NCBI RefSeq assembly: GCF_900096945.1
Contig: NZ_FMKA01000009.1
Location: 1 to 64,000 of the forward strand
DNA from: Anaerobium acetethylicum
Lineage (GTDB): Bacteria > Bacillota > Clostridia > Lachnospirales > Lachnospiraceae
Direction of reading: 5' to 3'
Length of the DNA: 64,000 nt
Under the pieces are notes generated by a model. The model saw only the letters and a list, made by a program, of their open reading frames with translations. It did not search any database and was not told where the DNA came from. The position numbers and the translations under genes are program-made. Below, one piece after another: positions 16,760 to 25,140 of the stretch; the first letter of the stretch is position 1; each line of letters starts with the position of its first letter.

Positions 16760-18202
16760 CTATTTTTCCGTATCGATCTTGAGCATTTTCGTACCGGAAA
16801 CGGATTTTGTTCTTGCAAAGAATTCATTCGTAGTTTTCACGATAACCCCGCTCAGAGCGATGATGGCAATCAGATTCGGGATGGCCATCAGTCCGTTGAA
16901 GATGTCGGCAATGTTCCATACAGCTTCTACAGTCATGTAGGGGCCGATGAAGACAGCTGCAATGTACAGCCAGCGGTAAAACAGCAACGGCTTCTGGTTG
17001 CCTCCGAGAAGATATTCAAGACAGCGTTCGCTGTAATAATTCCATCCGATGATTGTTGTGAACGCGAAGAATACAAGGCACATCATAAGCAGAAAGGCGG
17101 ATATGCCAGGATTGAACGGAAGACCTTCCTGGAATGCGTTTGTGGTGACTGCAACTCCCTCGAGACCGATGTTCCAGGAACCCGTGACGACGATGCTCAG
17201 CCCCGTCATGGTACATACGATGATTGTGTCGATAAATGTACCTGTCATGGAAACGAGGCCCTGACGGACAGGTTCTTTTGTCTGTGCGGCAGCTGCTGCG
17301 ATTGGAGCGCTTCCAAGGCCGGCTTCATTGGAGAAGATGCCGCGGGCAATCCCTTTCTGCATCGCTACTGAAATTGCGCCCAATGCACCGCCGGCAGCAG
17401 CCCGCAGCCCGAAAGCACCTTCAAAGATTTCGACAAAGGCTCCGGGGATTGCTTTGTAATTAACGAGCAGCAGAACCAGGCAGATTCCTACATAGATGAT
17501 TGCCATGAAAGGAACGATGATTTCTGAAACGCGCGCAATTCGCTGGATTCCGCCGATGAGGACGAGGCCGGTGCAGATGGTCACAACAATTCCAGCGATC
17601 ATGACAGCGATGGAGATATCATTGCCGAAAACATTTATCATCATTGTGCTGCCAGGATCAAAATAATTCCTGACGGATGAGGCGATTCCGTTTACCTGGG
17701 TAAATGTACCGATCCCCAGAAGACCTACTCCCACGCCGAAGAATGCAAAGATTTTTGCGAGCCATTTGAATTTTGCGCCCATACCGTTTTCGATATAGTA
17801 GAAAGGTCCGCCGAGAACATGTCCGTCCTTGTCGATTGTCCTGTACAGGATTGCAAGGACGCCTTCTGCGTATTTTGTAGCCATCCCGAAAAAGGCAGCT
17901 ACCCACATCCAGAAAAGGGCGCCAGGTCCGCCTGCGACGAGAGCTGTTGCCACGCCGACTATATTGCCGGTTCCGATTGTTGCAGAAAGGGCAGTACATA
18001 AAGCGCCGAAGCTTGTAACTTCGCCAGTTCCGCCTTCTTCGTTTCTGACCATGAACTTCAGGGCTTTGGGAAGATGGATAAGCTGCAGCAGGCCAAGTCT
18101 GATGGTCAGGAAAATACCGGTGGACAGGATTAGTATGATCAGGGGAAGGCCCCAGACAACACCATCAAACCACTTGATAAAATTGTTAATGCTGTCGAAC
18201 AT
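16760..18202 (-). CDS. Sodium:alanine symporter family protein (AGCS)
   Basis: A 480-residue amino-acid:cation symporter with about ten transmembrane helices, importing alanine or glycine with Na+ or H+. AGCS signatures seen: GGPGALFWMWVAAFFGMATKYAEG, the family motif region around GTGNIVGVATA, SNEAGLGSAPIAAAAAQT and FAFTTIIGWNYYSERC. Start ATG at 18202 is preceded on the minus strand by AAGGAGTGAATCAAT. Upstream of it is a TTGACA (minus strand, 18254-18249) without a clear -10 box. No glycine riboswitch is visible in the 185-bp leader. Confidence 0.92.
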   Translation of the reverse strand: MFDSINNFIKWFDGVVWGLPLIILILSTGIFLTIRLGLLQLIHLPKALKFMVRNEEGGTGEVTSFGALCTALSATIGTGNIVGVATALVAGGPGALFWMWVAAFFGMATKYAEGVLAILYRTIDKDGHVLGGPFYYIENGMGAKFKWLAKIFAFFGVGVGLLGIGTFTQVNGIASSVRNYFDPGSTMMINVFGNDISIAVMIAGIVVTICTGLVLIGGIQRIARVSEIIVPFMAIIYVGICLVLLLVNYKAIPGAFVEIFEGAFGLRAAAGGALGAISVAMQKGIARGIFSNEAGLGSAPIAAAAAQTKEPVRQGLVSMTGTFIDTIIVCTMTGLSIVVTGSWNIGLEGVAVTTNAFQEGLPFNPGISAFLLMMCLVFFAFTTIIGWNYYSERCLEYLLGGNQKPLLFYRWLYIAAVFIGPYMTVEAVWNIADIFNGLMAIPNLIAIIALSGVIVKTTNEFFARTKSVSGTKMLKIDTEK

Positions 18203-18271
18203 TATTGATTCACTCCTTATTATTGTTATTCTTAATTATGGTTACGTCTGTCAACAGTGCTGTGAAATTTT

Positions 18272-18320
18272 GTGGGTATTCAGGACTGCGTCTGTTACTG
18301 TTCACTCCGTGACCAGTAAC
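18272..18320. repeat. MITE-like end plus stable hairpin upstream of agcS
   Basis: GTGGGTATTCAGGACTGCGTC at 18272-18292 resembles the MITE terminus (GTAACTATTCAGGACTACGTC, 16 of 21 matching). It is joined to a hairpin at 18294-18320 with GTTACTG / CAGTAAC outer arms and TCAC / GTGA inner arms. Lies in the 5' leader of the minus-strand agcS gene. Confidence 0.45.
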
Positions 18321-18388
18321 ACGCTTCGCGATGCACACAGCACCAAGCTATAATGTACCATCTATAGATATGGCATTACAAGAAGAAC

Positions 18389-18964
18389 TCACAAAATACA
18401 TTGTTTTTTTATCAATGCACAGCTGCAGACAGTCTCTAGAAGTTCTTCAATCTCCCGGGGCTCTTCCAAAAAACCATCAGCAATCCACTTTCTGACTACG
18501 GAAATCAATCCGTTTGCAACAAAGGTGTAAAGGTATTCATGGCAGGAAGAAGATGCTGCTGGCAAGGTTCTGTTCAGCATAGAGATAAAGCAATCATGAA
18601 AGGATTCGAAAAAACTGTTGGAAAAGAGATGTCCGTCATGGCACTTTAAAAAAATGGTGCTTGTCTCTTTGTTTTCATCCAGCGCTTTCAACAGAGTATG
18701 AATAAAGGACGTGAAAGAAAAATCCTTGTCAGGAACCCTGATCAGATCGATTACATCTTCAAGCAATTCAGTTTCGATTGCATAGAGCAGACTGAGCGGA
18801 TCCGTGTAATGAAGATAGAAGGTGCTTCTGTTGATATCTGCAAGATTACAGATATCCGTAACGGTTATTTTGATCAGCGGTTTTTCCCGCATCAGCTTTA
18901 TGAGGCTCTGTTGCAGCAATGCCTGGGTATGCCTTACACGTCTGTCTGTTTTCCTGATTTCCAT
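18389..18964 (-). CDS. TetR/AcrR family transcriptional regulator
   Basis: A 191-residue one-component regulator. The N-terminal HTH spans roughly residues 8-55 with ITVTDICNLADINRSTFYLHY, the classic TetR recognition helix region; the C-terminal helical domain (about 75-185) resembles the TetR_C_7/33 type. The ATG at 18964 is chosen because GAGGGGGGAGAAC precedes it; the frame extends 66 codons further upstream without a convincing start. The ligand and targets are unknown; the divergent neighbour is DUF6465 and the downstream neighbour is the agcS leader. Confidence 0.85.
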   Translation of the reverse strand: MEIRKTDRRVRHTQALLQQSLIKLMREKPLIKITVTDICNLADINRSTFYLHYTDPLSLLYAIETELLEDVIDLIRVPDKDFSFTSFIHTLLKALDENKETSTIFLKCHDGHLFSNSFFESFHDCFISMLNRTLPAASSSCHEYLYTFVANGLISVVRKWIADGFLEEPREIEELLETVCSCALIKKQCIL

Positions 18965-19207
18965 AAGTTCTCCCCCCTCGTAAACAGTATGGTCATGATC
19001 TGTCTGCCCCATGCAGGGTGTGCAAACAAAGCTCTTGCTCCTTGCAGACGGAGCAGTTCCGTAACTTTTGACATTATAATACAGAGTTTTCAGAAAAACA
19101 ACACAAATCATGAAAAGAAAATAGGCAATAAATGTAAAGCAATGAGACTTAAAACAACACAAATGTGATAAATGTAGTTTAAACGTCAGTATAATAGTGT
19201 TTGATGG

Positions 19208-19235
19208 TTGAATAAATCTTGTTTTACATTATAAT
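19208..19235 (+). promoter_or_regulatory. Promoter for the DUF6465 gene
   Basis: TTGAAT (19208-19213), 16-bp spacer, TATAAT (19230-19235), about 75 bp upstream of the ATG. A second TATAAT at 19190-19195 lacks a clear -35. Confidence 0.6.
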
Positions 19236-19310
19236 TAAAAACTGTAAATTCACTTTTTTATATGGAAATAGTAGACAAATAAAGACGGGGTATTAAAAGG
19301 AGAGTATGAT

Positions 19311-19745
19311 ATGGCTAACAAACGTGCAGTTAAGAGTACTGAAAAAGAAATTGCTGATAACATTGTAGAAACAGCAGCTGAGGAAACAGCAGCAAAGACT
19401 GCGAAGTCTTCGAAAACAGCGAAAACAGCAAAGGCACCAAAGGCATCAGCAGAAGCGATTGACGGGGAAGAGAAGAAACCGGCAGCACCAAAGAAGAAGG
19501 CGGCACCTAAGAAAACCAAAAAAACGGCAGAAGAGATGAGGCGCGAAACAGAGGAAGTTTACTTCCAGTTCTATGGCCAGGAAATTCTTGCTAATGATAT
19601 CTTTGCAAAAGCAAAGGAAGCTTACATGGCTGAAGGGAATCAGGAATCCATGATAGAATCATTTAAACTCTATATCAAACCTGAAGATAACAAGGCATAT
19701 TATATTGTAAATGATGAAACAAGGGGACATATCTGCCTGGACTAG
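19311..19745 (+). CDS. DUF6465 family protein with Lys/Ala-rich N-terminal tail
   Basis: A 144-residue protein. Residues 1-80 are low complexity, rich in Lys, Ala, Thr and Pro (tracts such as KTAKSSKTAKTAKAPKAS and KKPAAPKKKAAPKKTKKT), resembling bacterial histone-H1-like tails. Residues 84-144 form a compact acidic/aromatic domain (VYFQFYGQEILANDIFAKAK...YIKPEDNKAYYIVND) typical of clostridial DUF6465 proteins. A nucleic-acid-linked role is suggested by the tail but is not shown. ATG has AAGGAGAG 9 bp upstream; single gene with promoter and strong terminator. Confidence 0.75.
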   Translation: MANKRAVKSTEKEIADNIVETAAEETAAKTAKSSKTAKTAKAPKASAEAIDGEEKKPAAPKKKAAPKKTKKTAEEMRRETEEVYFQFYGQEILANDIFAKAKEAYMAEGNQESMIESFKLYIKPEDNKAYYIVNDETRGHICLD

Positions 19746-19767
19746 AATGTCAGTGCACCAGCATCGT

Positions 19768-19813
19768 AACCAGAAACACCCGGAGCATGGGAGTGCTCCG
19801 GGTGTTTCTGGTT
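19768..19813. terminator. 20-bp perfect hairpin between convergent genes
   Basis: Arms 19768-19787 and 19794-19813 are perfectly complementary over 20 bp with a 6-nt loop. No long T-run follows, but the stem ends in TTTCTGGTT. It separates DUF6465 (+) from DUF1858 (-) and probably terminates both. Confidence 0.8.
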
Positions 19814-19828
19814 ATTGGATTAACGGGA

Positions 19829-20038
19829 TTAAGCTTCTGTCGCAGCCAGGTAGTCGTTGAGCTTGTTAACGAGAGTATCGGCATCTATTCCGTGAACCAT
19901 GCATGCGTCTGATAAAGATTCCATCTGTGAGGATGGGCATCCGAGACAGTGCATTCCTGATTCCATTAAAATTGGAGCAACTCCGCTGTATGTTCTTAAG
20001 ATATCACCGATTATCATGCTTTTTTCTACTTTTACCAT
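19829..20038 (-). CDS. DUF1858 / hybrid-cluster-associated redox disulfide domain protein
   Basis: A 69-residue soluble protein with the family motif GMHCLGCPSSQMESL (two Cys in CxxC spacing near residue 30), preceded by ILRTYSGVAPILMESG. DUF1858 domains accompany hybrid cluster proteins, Ric-type iron-sulfur repair proteins and hemerythrin-like proteins. The start at 20038 has AAGGAGG upstream on the minus strand; the longer frame to 20149 is not supported. It is divergent from the unknown-protein/hemerythrin pair, so a shared role in nitrosative or oxidative stress is a plausible inference. Confidence 0.82.
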   Translation of the reverse strand: MVKVEKSMIIGDILRTYSGVAPILMESGMHCLGCPSSQMESLSDACMVHGIDADTLVNKLNDYLAATEA

Positions 20039-20294
20039 TTGAAAACCTCCTTGAATTTGTTTGGTTATGTGTGCCTGACCAGTTGTGATCAGTTGTTCTG
20101 AAGTTAATATATCATGCTGAAAGAATAAAATATGTAGCCATGGCAACATATGAGATGTTCAGGAACTGCTAGAATAACTGTAATGATTCAGTACGGCTCC
20201 TCAGGAGTCGCGAATAATCACGTTACCAATAAAATATATGATTTACGGCAGAAGCCGTGTATCGTATGCATTAGAGAAATCATGGAGGTATATG

Positions 20295-20909
20295 ATGAGT
20301 TTATTTTTAGGACCTATACATTACTGGCTTTATAATAAAATACAGATCCAGCAGGGAATCGTTGAGCAGATCGTAGAAGCAGGGAAGGGAATATCCCCGC
20401 AGCTTGCTGAAAAGCTGGATGAACAGTTCGACGTTTCCGAATCCAGGCCGCTTGAAGATGTAATCGACGGGGGAAATATTCACGGATGGCTTCAGTACAG
20501 GGTATCTCAGACTGAATCCAAGCTGGCAGCAGCCGTAACGGAACTTATCGGCAAGCAGCCGGAAATGCTGAAAGAAATAGAAGATATTTTTGCGGAAAAT
20601 GGAAGGAAAGCTGCTGAAGGAATCGACAGTTCGAGCGCTGCTGCTGTCTATAAAGCGCTCAGCGACAGCCTTCTGGACGGAATGCCATGCGACCATGCGA
20701 ACGCTATTATGGAAGAAGATGCAGATCAGGTTATTTGGAAACGAAATACCTGTGTACACAAGTCATACTGGGAAGCGTCAGGCGGAGATATCAGCATATA
20801 TTATCTGCTGAGAGAATCCTTTATAAAGGGATTCCTTTCCGGGACTCCATTTGTGTTTGAAAAAATCGATGAGACAGTAAGCGCGATAAAAAGGGGTGAC
20901 CTGTTATGA
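20295..20909 (+). CDS. Unrecognised protein coupled to hemerythrin
   Basis: A 204-residue soluble, mostly helical protein that I do not recognise. It starts MSLFLGPIHYWLYNKIQ and the C-terminal half has a suggestive set of Cys, His and Trp residues: GMPCDHAN, then VIWKRNTCVHKSYWE, then GGDISIYYLLRESFIKGF. These could bind a metal or heme, but that is inference. GGAGG at 20284-20288 supports the ATG at 20295 (6-bp spacing) over 20292. The stop overlaps the hemerythrin start by 4 bp (ATGA), which argues strongly for a shared function. Confidence 0.65.
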   Translation: MSLFLGPIHYWLYNKIQIQQGIVEQIVEAGKGISPQLAEKLDEQFDVSESRPLEDVIDGGNIHGWLQYRVSQTESKLAAAVTELIGKQPEMLKEIEDIFAENGRKAAEGIDSSSAAAVYKALSDSLLDGMPCDHANAIMEEDADQVIWKRNTCVHKSYWEASGGDISIYYLLRESFIKGFLSGTPFVFEKIDETVSAIKRGDLL

Positions 20910-21466
20910 ATAGCATCCAATTGATGGTTGAGGAGCATAAGTATATAGTCAGAATGCTCAGGGTTGTCAGAACTGCATCGGCCAGGGTGATGGCAGGGGA
21001 AGAGATCAATTATGATGATTTTGAAAAAATGATCGATTTCATTGCAAACTATGCAGATAAGCATCACCACGGAAAAGAAGAGCAGTTCCTGTTCAGGGAA
21101 ATGGTGGAAAGCTTCGGTCAGGTAGGAGTGAATCTGATCAACCACGGGATGCTTGTGGAGCATGACTGGGGGAGGCTGTTCATTAGTGAACTCAGGGCGG
21201 CCCTTGAAAGCGTAAAGGCAGGAAACGAAGACAGCAGGCTGGATGTTATTGCAAATGCAGTGGGATATGCCAACCATCTGGCAAGGCATATTGTCAAGGA
21301 GGATACTGCAGTCTATACCTTTGCCGAAAACAGGCTCGGCGCAGAAGTGCTGGAACGGATTAACAGACAGACGGAAGAATTCGAGGAAGAAGCAAAGCGC
21401 CAGGGCATCCAGGAAAAATACATGGCAATCGTGGAAGAGCTGGAAGAGAAATATCCAGAGAAATAA
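20906..21466 (+). CDS. Hemerythrin-domain protein
   Basis: A 186-residue non-heme di-iron protein. The His/Glu ligand pattern of a four-helix hemerythrin fold is visible: VEEHKYIV (His 10 region), YADKHHHGKEEQFLF, NHGMLVEHDWGRLF and NHLARHIVKEDTAVYTF. The C-terminal 35 residues form a charged helix. Hemerythrin-like proteins in anaerobes sense or scavenge O2 or supply iron for Fe-S repair. It is translationally coupled to the unknown gene upstream and ends before a strong terminator. Confidence 0.9.
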   Translation: MNSIQLMVEEHKYIVRMLRVVRTASARVMAGEEINYDDFEKMIDFIANYADKHHHGKEEQFLFREMVESFGQVGVNLINHGMLVEHDWGRLFISELRAALESVKAGNEDSRLDVIANAVGYANHLARHIVKEDTAVYTFAENRLGAEVLERINRQTEEFEEEAKRQGIQEKYMAIVEELEEKYPEK

Positions 21467-21482
21467 AAGGAACAGAAAAACG

Positions 21483-21533
21483 AAATGGGGAAACCTGTCA
21501 CATTATTTTTGGGGCAGGTTTCTCCATTTTTTT
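21483..21533 (+). terminator. Intrinsic terminator after hemerythrin
   Basis: AAATGGGGAAACCTG pairs with CAGGTTTCTCCATTT (one G-T or mismatch) and is followed by a T-run. Confidence 0.82.
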
Positions 21534-21573
21534 CTGACAATTATAGCATTGTCGTCTCCGGGTCAGGAAAAAA

Positions 21574-21598
21574 GAACGTAACGGTCCTAAATAGTTGC
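21574..21598. repeat. Possible MITE right-end fragment
   Basis: GGTCCTAAATAGTTGC at 21583-21598 resembles the MITE terminus AGTCCTGAATAGTTAC. Partial match in the 290-bp gap before the helicase gene, which otherwise shows only the terminator and Lys-rich nonsense frames. Confidence 0.4.
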
Positions 21599-21756
21599 AA
21601 AAGAACGAAGAAAAGTTGTAATATGGTGATGAAGCGTGTAAGATTGCAGAAGGAGAAAAAGAAACCTGCCACAAAATAGTAAAAACAGCAGGAAGAACAA
21701 CATATACAGAACAGCAGCTGTTGCAGCTGCAGAAAATAAGAAAGAACCGGTGAAAT

Positions 21757-23217
21757 ATGAACCAGACAAGCTATAAAGATTACAAATTAAGCAAAGAGAT
21801 ACAGAACGCACTGGACATCCTGGGATACAGGGAGCCTACCGAAGTCCAGGCCCGTGCAATCCCCCTGGTGCTTGACAAGAAGGACGTCGTGGTGAAATCC
21901 CAGACCGGCAGCGGAAAGACGGCTGCCTATGCAATTCCCTTATGCGATATGATCGACTGGCTGGAGAACAAGCCCCAGGCCCTTGTACTGACGCCAACGA
22001 GGGAACTTGCCGTACAGGTGAAGGAGGACTTCATCAATATCGGAAGATTCAAACGCATCAAGGCAACGGCCGTTTACGGGAGGCAGCCAATATCCATACA
22101 GAAGACAGAACTGAAACAGAAATCTCATGTGGTCGTGGGAACGCCGGGGCGCCTGCTCGATCATATGGAAAGGGGATCGATCGCCCTTGAAAAGATAGAA
22201 TACCTGGTGATAGACGAGGCGGATGAAATGCTGAACATGGGCTTCATCGACCAGGTTAAGGCTATCATCGAAAGGCTTCCGAAAGAACGGGTCACCATGC
22301 TCTTTTCAGCGACCATGCCCGAGGAGATCAAGGAGCTGGCTCTGCGCTACATGAGGGAGCCGGAGGATATTGAAATCGAAGCATCAGGGATAACGACCGA
22401 GGGAATCGGGCATTATCTGTACAGGGTTGCGGAAATGGACAAGCCGGCCCTGCTACGTAATGTGACGATAGTGGAGAATCCGGACAGCTGCCTGGTTTTC
22501 TGCCGGACAAAGGAGCAGGTGGATTTTGTATGGGAATTCCTGAAAAATCTCGGATACAGCTGTGACAGGCTGCATGGTGGCCTGGAGCAGGACAAGCGCT
22601 TCGAGGTGATGAACAGATTCAGACGCGGGGAATTCAGATATCTGATTTCTACCGACATTGCAGCAAGGGGAATCGATGTGGAGAATATTACCCATGTGAT
22701 CAATTATGAAATCCCATTGGAAAAAGAAAGGTACGTCCATCGCACAGGAAGGACCGGCAGGGCAGGTCTTGAGGGAAAGGCAATTACTTTTGCAACTCCT
22801 TCGGAAAGCAGATATCTGCAGCAGATTGAGGAGTATATTGGATTCGGGATGACGGAGCTTGAACCGCCCTCCGAAGAGGAGATCAGCAGCAGGAAGCCTG
22901 AATTCAAACTGAAAATGAAATCGGCACCGGTAATCAAGAAATCCAAGGGGGCAGGTCTGAACAGGAAGATCATGAAGATCTATTTCAGCGGCGGCAAGAA
23001 AAAGAAGCTGAGGGCGGTGGATTTTGTCGGAACGATCAGCAAAATCGAAGGCATCACACATGAAGATATCGGCATCATAGATATCAGGGATACGGTCACC
23101 TATATCGAAATCATGAATGGAAAAGGATCGAAGGTCCTTGAGGCGATGAAGGACAGGACAGTAAAGGGCAAGACTTTGAAAGTGTCAGAGGCAAAAAAGG
23201 AAAGAAGATTTAATTAA
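21757..23217 (+). CDS. dbpA: DEAD-box ATP-dependent RNA helicase, DbpA-like
   Basis: A 486-residue RNA helicase with all DEAD-box motifs: Q-motif region ([13 protein letters not shown]), [36 protein letters not shown], and [10 protein letters not shown]. The C-terminal 75 residues (about 405-480) form a DbpA-type RNA-recognition domain ([19 protein letters not shown]...[11 protein letters not shown]), which in DbpA/YxiN targets 23S rRNA hairpin 92. A ribosome-assembly role follows from that domain. Start ATG has a weak site (ACCGGTGA) upstream. No operon partner. Confidence 0.88.
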   Translation: MNQTSYKDYKLSKEIQNALDILGYREPTEVQARAIPLVLDKKDVVVKSQTGSGKTAAYAIPLCDMIDWLENKPQALVLTPTRELAVQVKEDFINIGRFKRIKATAVYGRQPISIQKTELKQKSHVVVGTPGRLLDHMERGSIALEKIEYLVIDEADEMLNMGFIDQVKAIIERLPKERVTMLFSATMPEEIKELALRYMREPEDIEIEASGITTEGIGHYLYRVAEMDKPALLRNVTIVENPDSCLVFCRTKEQVDFVWEFLKNLGYSCDRLHGGLEQDKRFEVMNRFRRGEFRYLISTDIAARGIDVENITHVINYEIPLEKERYVHRTGRTGRAGLEGKAITFATPSESRYLQQIEEYIGFGMTELEPPSEEEISSRKPEFKLKMKSAPVIKKSKGAGLNRKIMKIYFSGGKKKKLRAVDFVGTISKIEGITHEDIGIIDIRDTVTYIEIMNGKGSKVLEAMKDRTVKGKTLKVSEAKKERRFN

Positions 23218-23376
23218 AAAACTTAGTAAAAAACTATTGTGCTTTTTATAAGAAGTAATTATAATAGATGAAGTGAATTTGGTTAACCGATTTAAATTGT
23301 GATGCCTTGTAAAATATCTTTTGAGTATATGAAATCTTACACGGACAGTATAGAACGATATTTCGGGTAAAAAGAA

Positions 23377-23417
23377 AAGCGTCTGAAGTAATGGGATTCC
23401 GTTATCTGCAGACGCTT
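23377..23417 (+). terminator. First of two related hairpins after the helicase gene
   Basis: AAGCGTCTG / CAGACGCTT arms with TAATGG / CCGTTA inner arms; followed by CATATAG rather than a T-run. The 377-bp gap 23218-23594 contains only this and the next hairpin plus AT-rich sequence. Confidence 0.55.
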
Positions 23418-23437
23418 CATATAGTTCAGGAAAGACA

Positions 23438-23497
23438 AAGGCGTCTGCGATAATGGGAATTAGAGATTCCCTTATTAACAGACGCTTGAATTTTTTT
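23438..23497 (+). terminator. Second related hairpin, with T-run
   Basis: GCGTCTG / CAGACGC outer arms and ATAATGGGAAT / ATTCCCTTATT inner arms, followed by TTGAATTTTTTT. Shares arm and inner sequences with the hairpin 60 bp upstream, so the pair looks like a diverged duplication. Confidence 0.8.
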
Positions 23498-23594
23498 CGG
23501 ACTGCCAGATTAAAAAAAGAAACAGAATAAATGTCAACATGTATTTCAGATGATATACAATCACGCTGATCTTAAGAGAAGGAGATGTCTTTTT

Positions 23595-25079
23595 ATGAAA
23601 ATAGGATTCGATAACGATAAGTATTTAAAAATGCAGTCGGAGCACATTAAGGAAAGGATTGCCCAGTTTGGAAATAAGCTGTATCTTGAATTTGGCGGAA
23701 AGCTTTTTGATGATTACCATGCATCAAGAGTATTGCCGGGATTCCAGCCGGACAGCAAATTAAGGATGCTTTTACAGCTTAAAGAGCAGGCGGAAGTCAT
23801 CATAGCAATCAGTGCAGGGGCAATCGAAAACAACAAAATGCGTGGAGATCTGGGAATCACATATGAGGTGGATGTGCTTCGTCTCATCGATGAATTCAGC
23901 AACATTGGACTTTATGTGGGCAGCGTCGTGATCACACAGTATTCCGGAGAGGCTTCCACTGACCGCTTCCGCCAGAACCTGAAGGAACTGAACATCAAAT
24001 CCTACGTGCTCCATAAAATAGAAGGATATCCGAGCAATATCAACCATATCGTAAGTGAAGAAGGATATGGTAAAAATGATTATATAGAAACCACCAGGCC
24101 GTTGGTGGTAGTAACTGCCCCGGGGCCTGGAAGCGGAAAGATGGCTACCTGCCTTTCACAGCTCTATCATGAAAACAAACGCGGAATCAAGGCGGGATAT
24201 GCGAAGTTCGAAACCTTCCCTATCTGGAACCTCCCTTTGAAGCACCCGGTCAATCTCGCATATGAAGCAGCAACAGCAGATCTTAACGATGTCAACATGA
24301 TCGACCCATATCATCTGGAAGCATATGGAGAGACGACCATCAACTATAACCGTGATATCGAGATTTTCCCGGTATTGGATGCAATGCTTGACAAGATTAT
24401 CGGAAAGAGCCCGTACAAATCACCTACCGACATGGGGGTAAATATGGCAGGAAAATGCATCATAGATGATGAAGCTTGCAGAAGAGCATCAGAGCAGGAA
24501 ATCATCAGAAGATATTACCAGTGCCTTTGTGACCTGAAACGCGGCAGCAGCTCAAAATCCATCCTGTATAAACTGGAACTGCTTATGAAGCAGGCTGGAA
24601 TTACAGAGGATGATCGAAAAGTCATAGATGCCGCAATGACTCGCGAAGCAAGAACAGGACATCCGGCAGTCGCAATTGAACTTCCGGACGGCCAGATCAT
24701 TACAGGAAAGACATCTGATCTGCTGGGCGCTTCAGCAGCCGCACTTCTGAATGCAGTAAAAGTGCTTTGCGGGCTTCCTGACGATCTTCACCTTGTTTCT
24801 CCGGAAGCAATAGAGCCTATTCAGACACTGAAAACACTCTATCTTGGAAGCGGAAATCCGAGACTTCATACTGATGAAATACTGATTGCCCTTTCTGTCA
24901 GCGCGGCCCATGACGCCGATGCAAAACTTGCCCTTGAACAGCTTCCAAAGCTGAAAGACTGCGAAGTACATTCTTCAGTGCTTCTTTCAGCAGTTGACGA
25001 ACAGGTATTCAAGAAGCTGGGACTTCATCTCACAAGCGAACCGAAATACGAATCAGACAAAATCTATCATAAGAACTAA
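23595..25079 (+). CDS. DUF1846 family protein
   Basis: A 494-residue soluble protein matching the DUF1846 (UPF0371) family in length and in motifs: IGFDNDKYLKMQSEHI at the N terminus, LEFGGKLFDDYHASRVLPGF, VTAPGPGSGKMATCLSQLYH (a P-loop-like glycine stretch), and IDDEACRRASEQEIIRRYY. Structures exist for the family but the biochemical role is unknown to me. The ATG at 23595 is preceded by AAGGAGATGTC; the longer frame to 23550 is not supported. Single gene closed by a strong terminator. Confidence 0.9.
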   Translation: MKIGFDNDKYLKMQSEHIKERIAQFGNKLYLEFGGKLFDDYHASRVLPGFQPDSKLRMLLQLKEQAEVIIAISAGAIENNKMRGDLGITYEVDVLRLIDEFSNIGLYVGSVVITQYSGEASTDRFRQNLKELNIKSYVLHKIEGYPSNINHIVSEEGYGKNDYIETTRPLVVVTAPGPGSGKMATCLSQLYHENKRGIKAGYAKFETFPIWNLPLKHPVNLAYEAATADLNDVNMIDPYHLEAYGETTINYNRDIEIFPVLDAMLDKIIGKSPYKSPTDMGVNMAGKCIIDDEACRRASEQEIIRRYYQCLCDLKRGSSSKSILYKLELLMKQAGITEDDRKVIDAAMTREARTGHPAVAIELPDGQIITGKTSDLLGASAAALLNAVKVLCGLPDDLHLVSPEAIEPIQTLKTLYLGSGNPRLHTDEILIALSVSAAHDADAKLALEQLPKLKDCEVHSSVLLSAVDEQVFKKLGLHLTSEPKYESDKIYHKN

Positions 25080-25081
25080 CA

Positions 25082-25119
25082 GAAAGAAATCCCAGGCCGG
25101 GCAGGCCTGGGATTTCTTT
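25082..25119. terminator. Terminator between convergent DUF1846 and AraC genes
   Basis: Perfect 14-bp stem AGAAATCCCAGGCC / GGCCTGGGATTTCT with a 5-nt loop, followed by TTC on + and preceded by an A/G-rich run serving the minus strand. Confidence 0.85.
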
Positions 25120-25140
25120 CTGCGTTCAGGGCAATATTTC

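Noticed and set aside
16547-17371. Long plus-strand ORF (274 codons) opposite agcS
   Set aside because: It is the antisense shadow of a clear AGCS symporter gene, with no family features and no ribosome binding site.
18203-18388. Glycine riboswitch before agcS
   Set aside because: AGCS genes are often riboswitch-controlled, but the leader shows only a MITE-like end and a simple hairpin, without the tandem glycine aptamer core.
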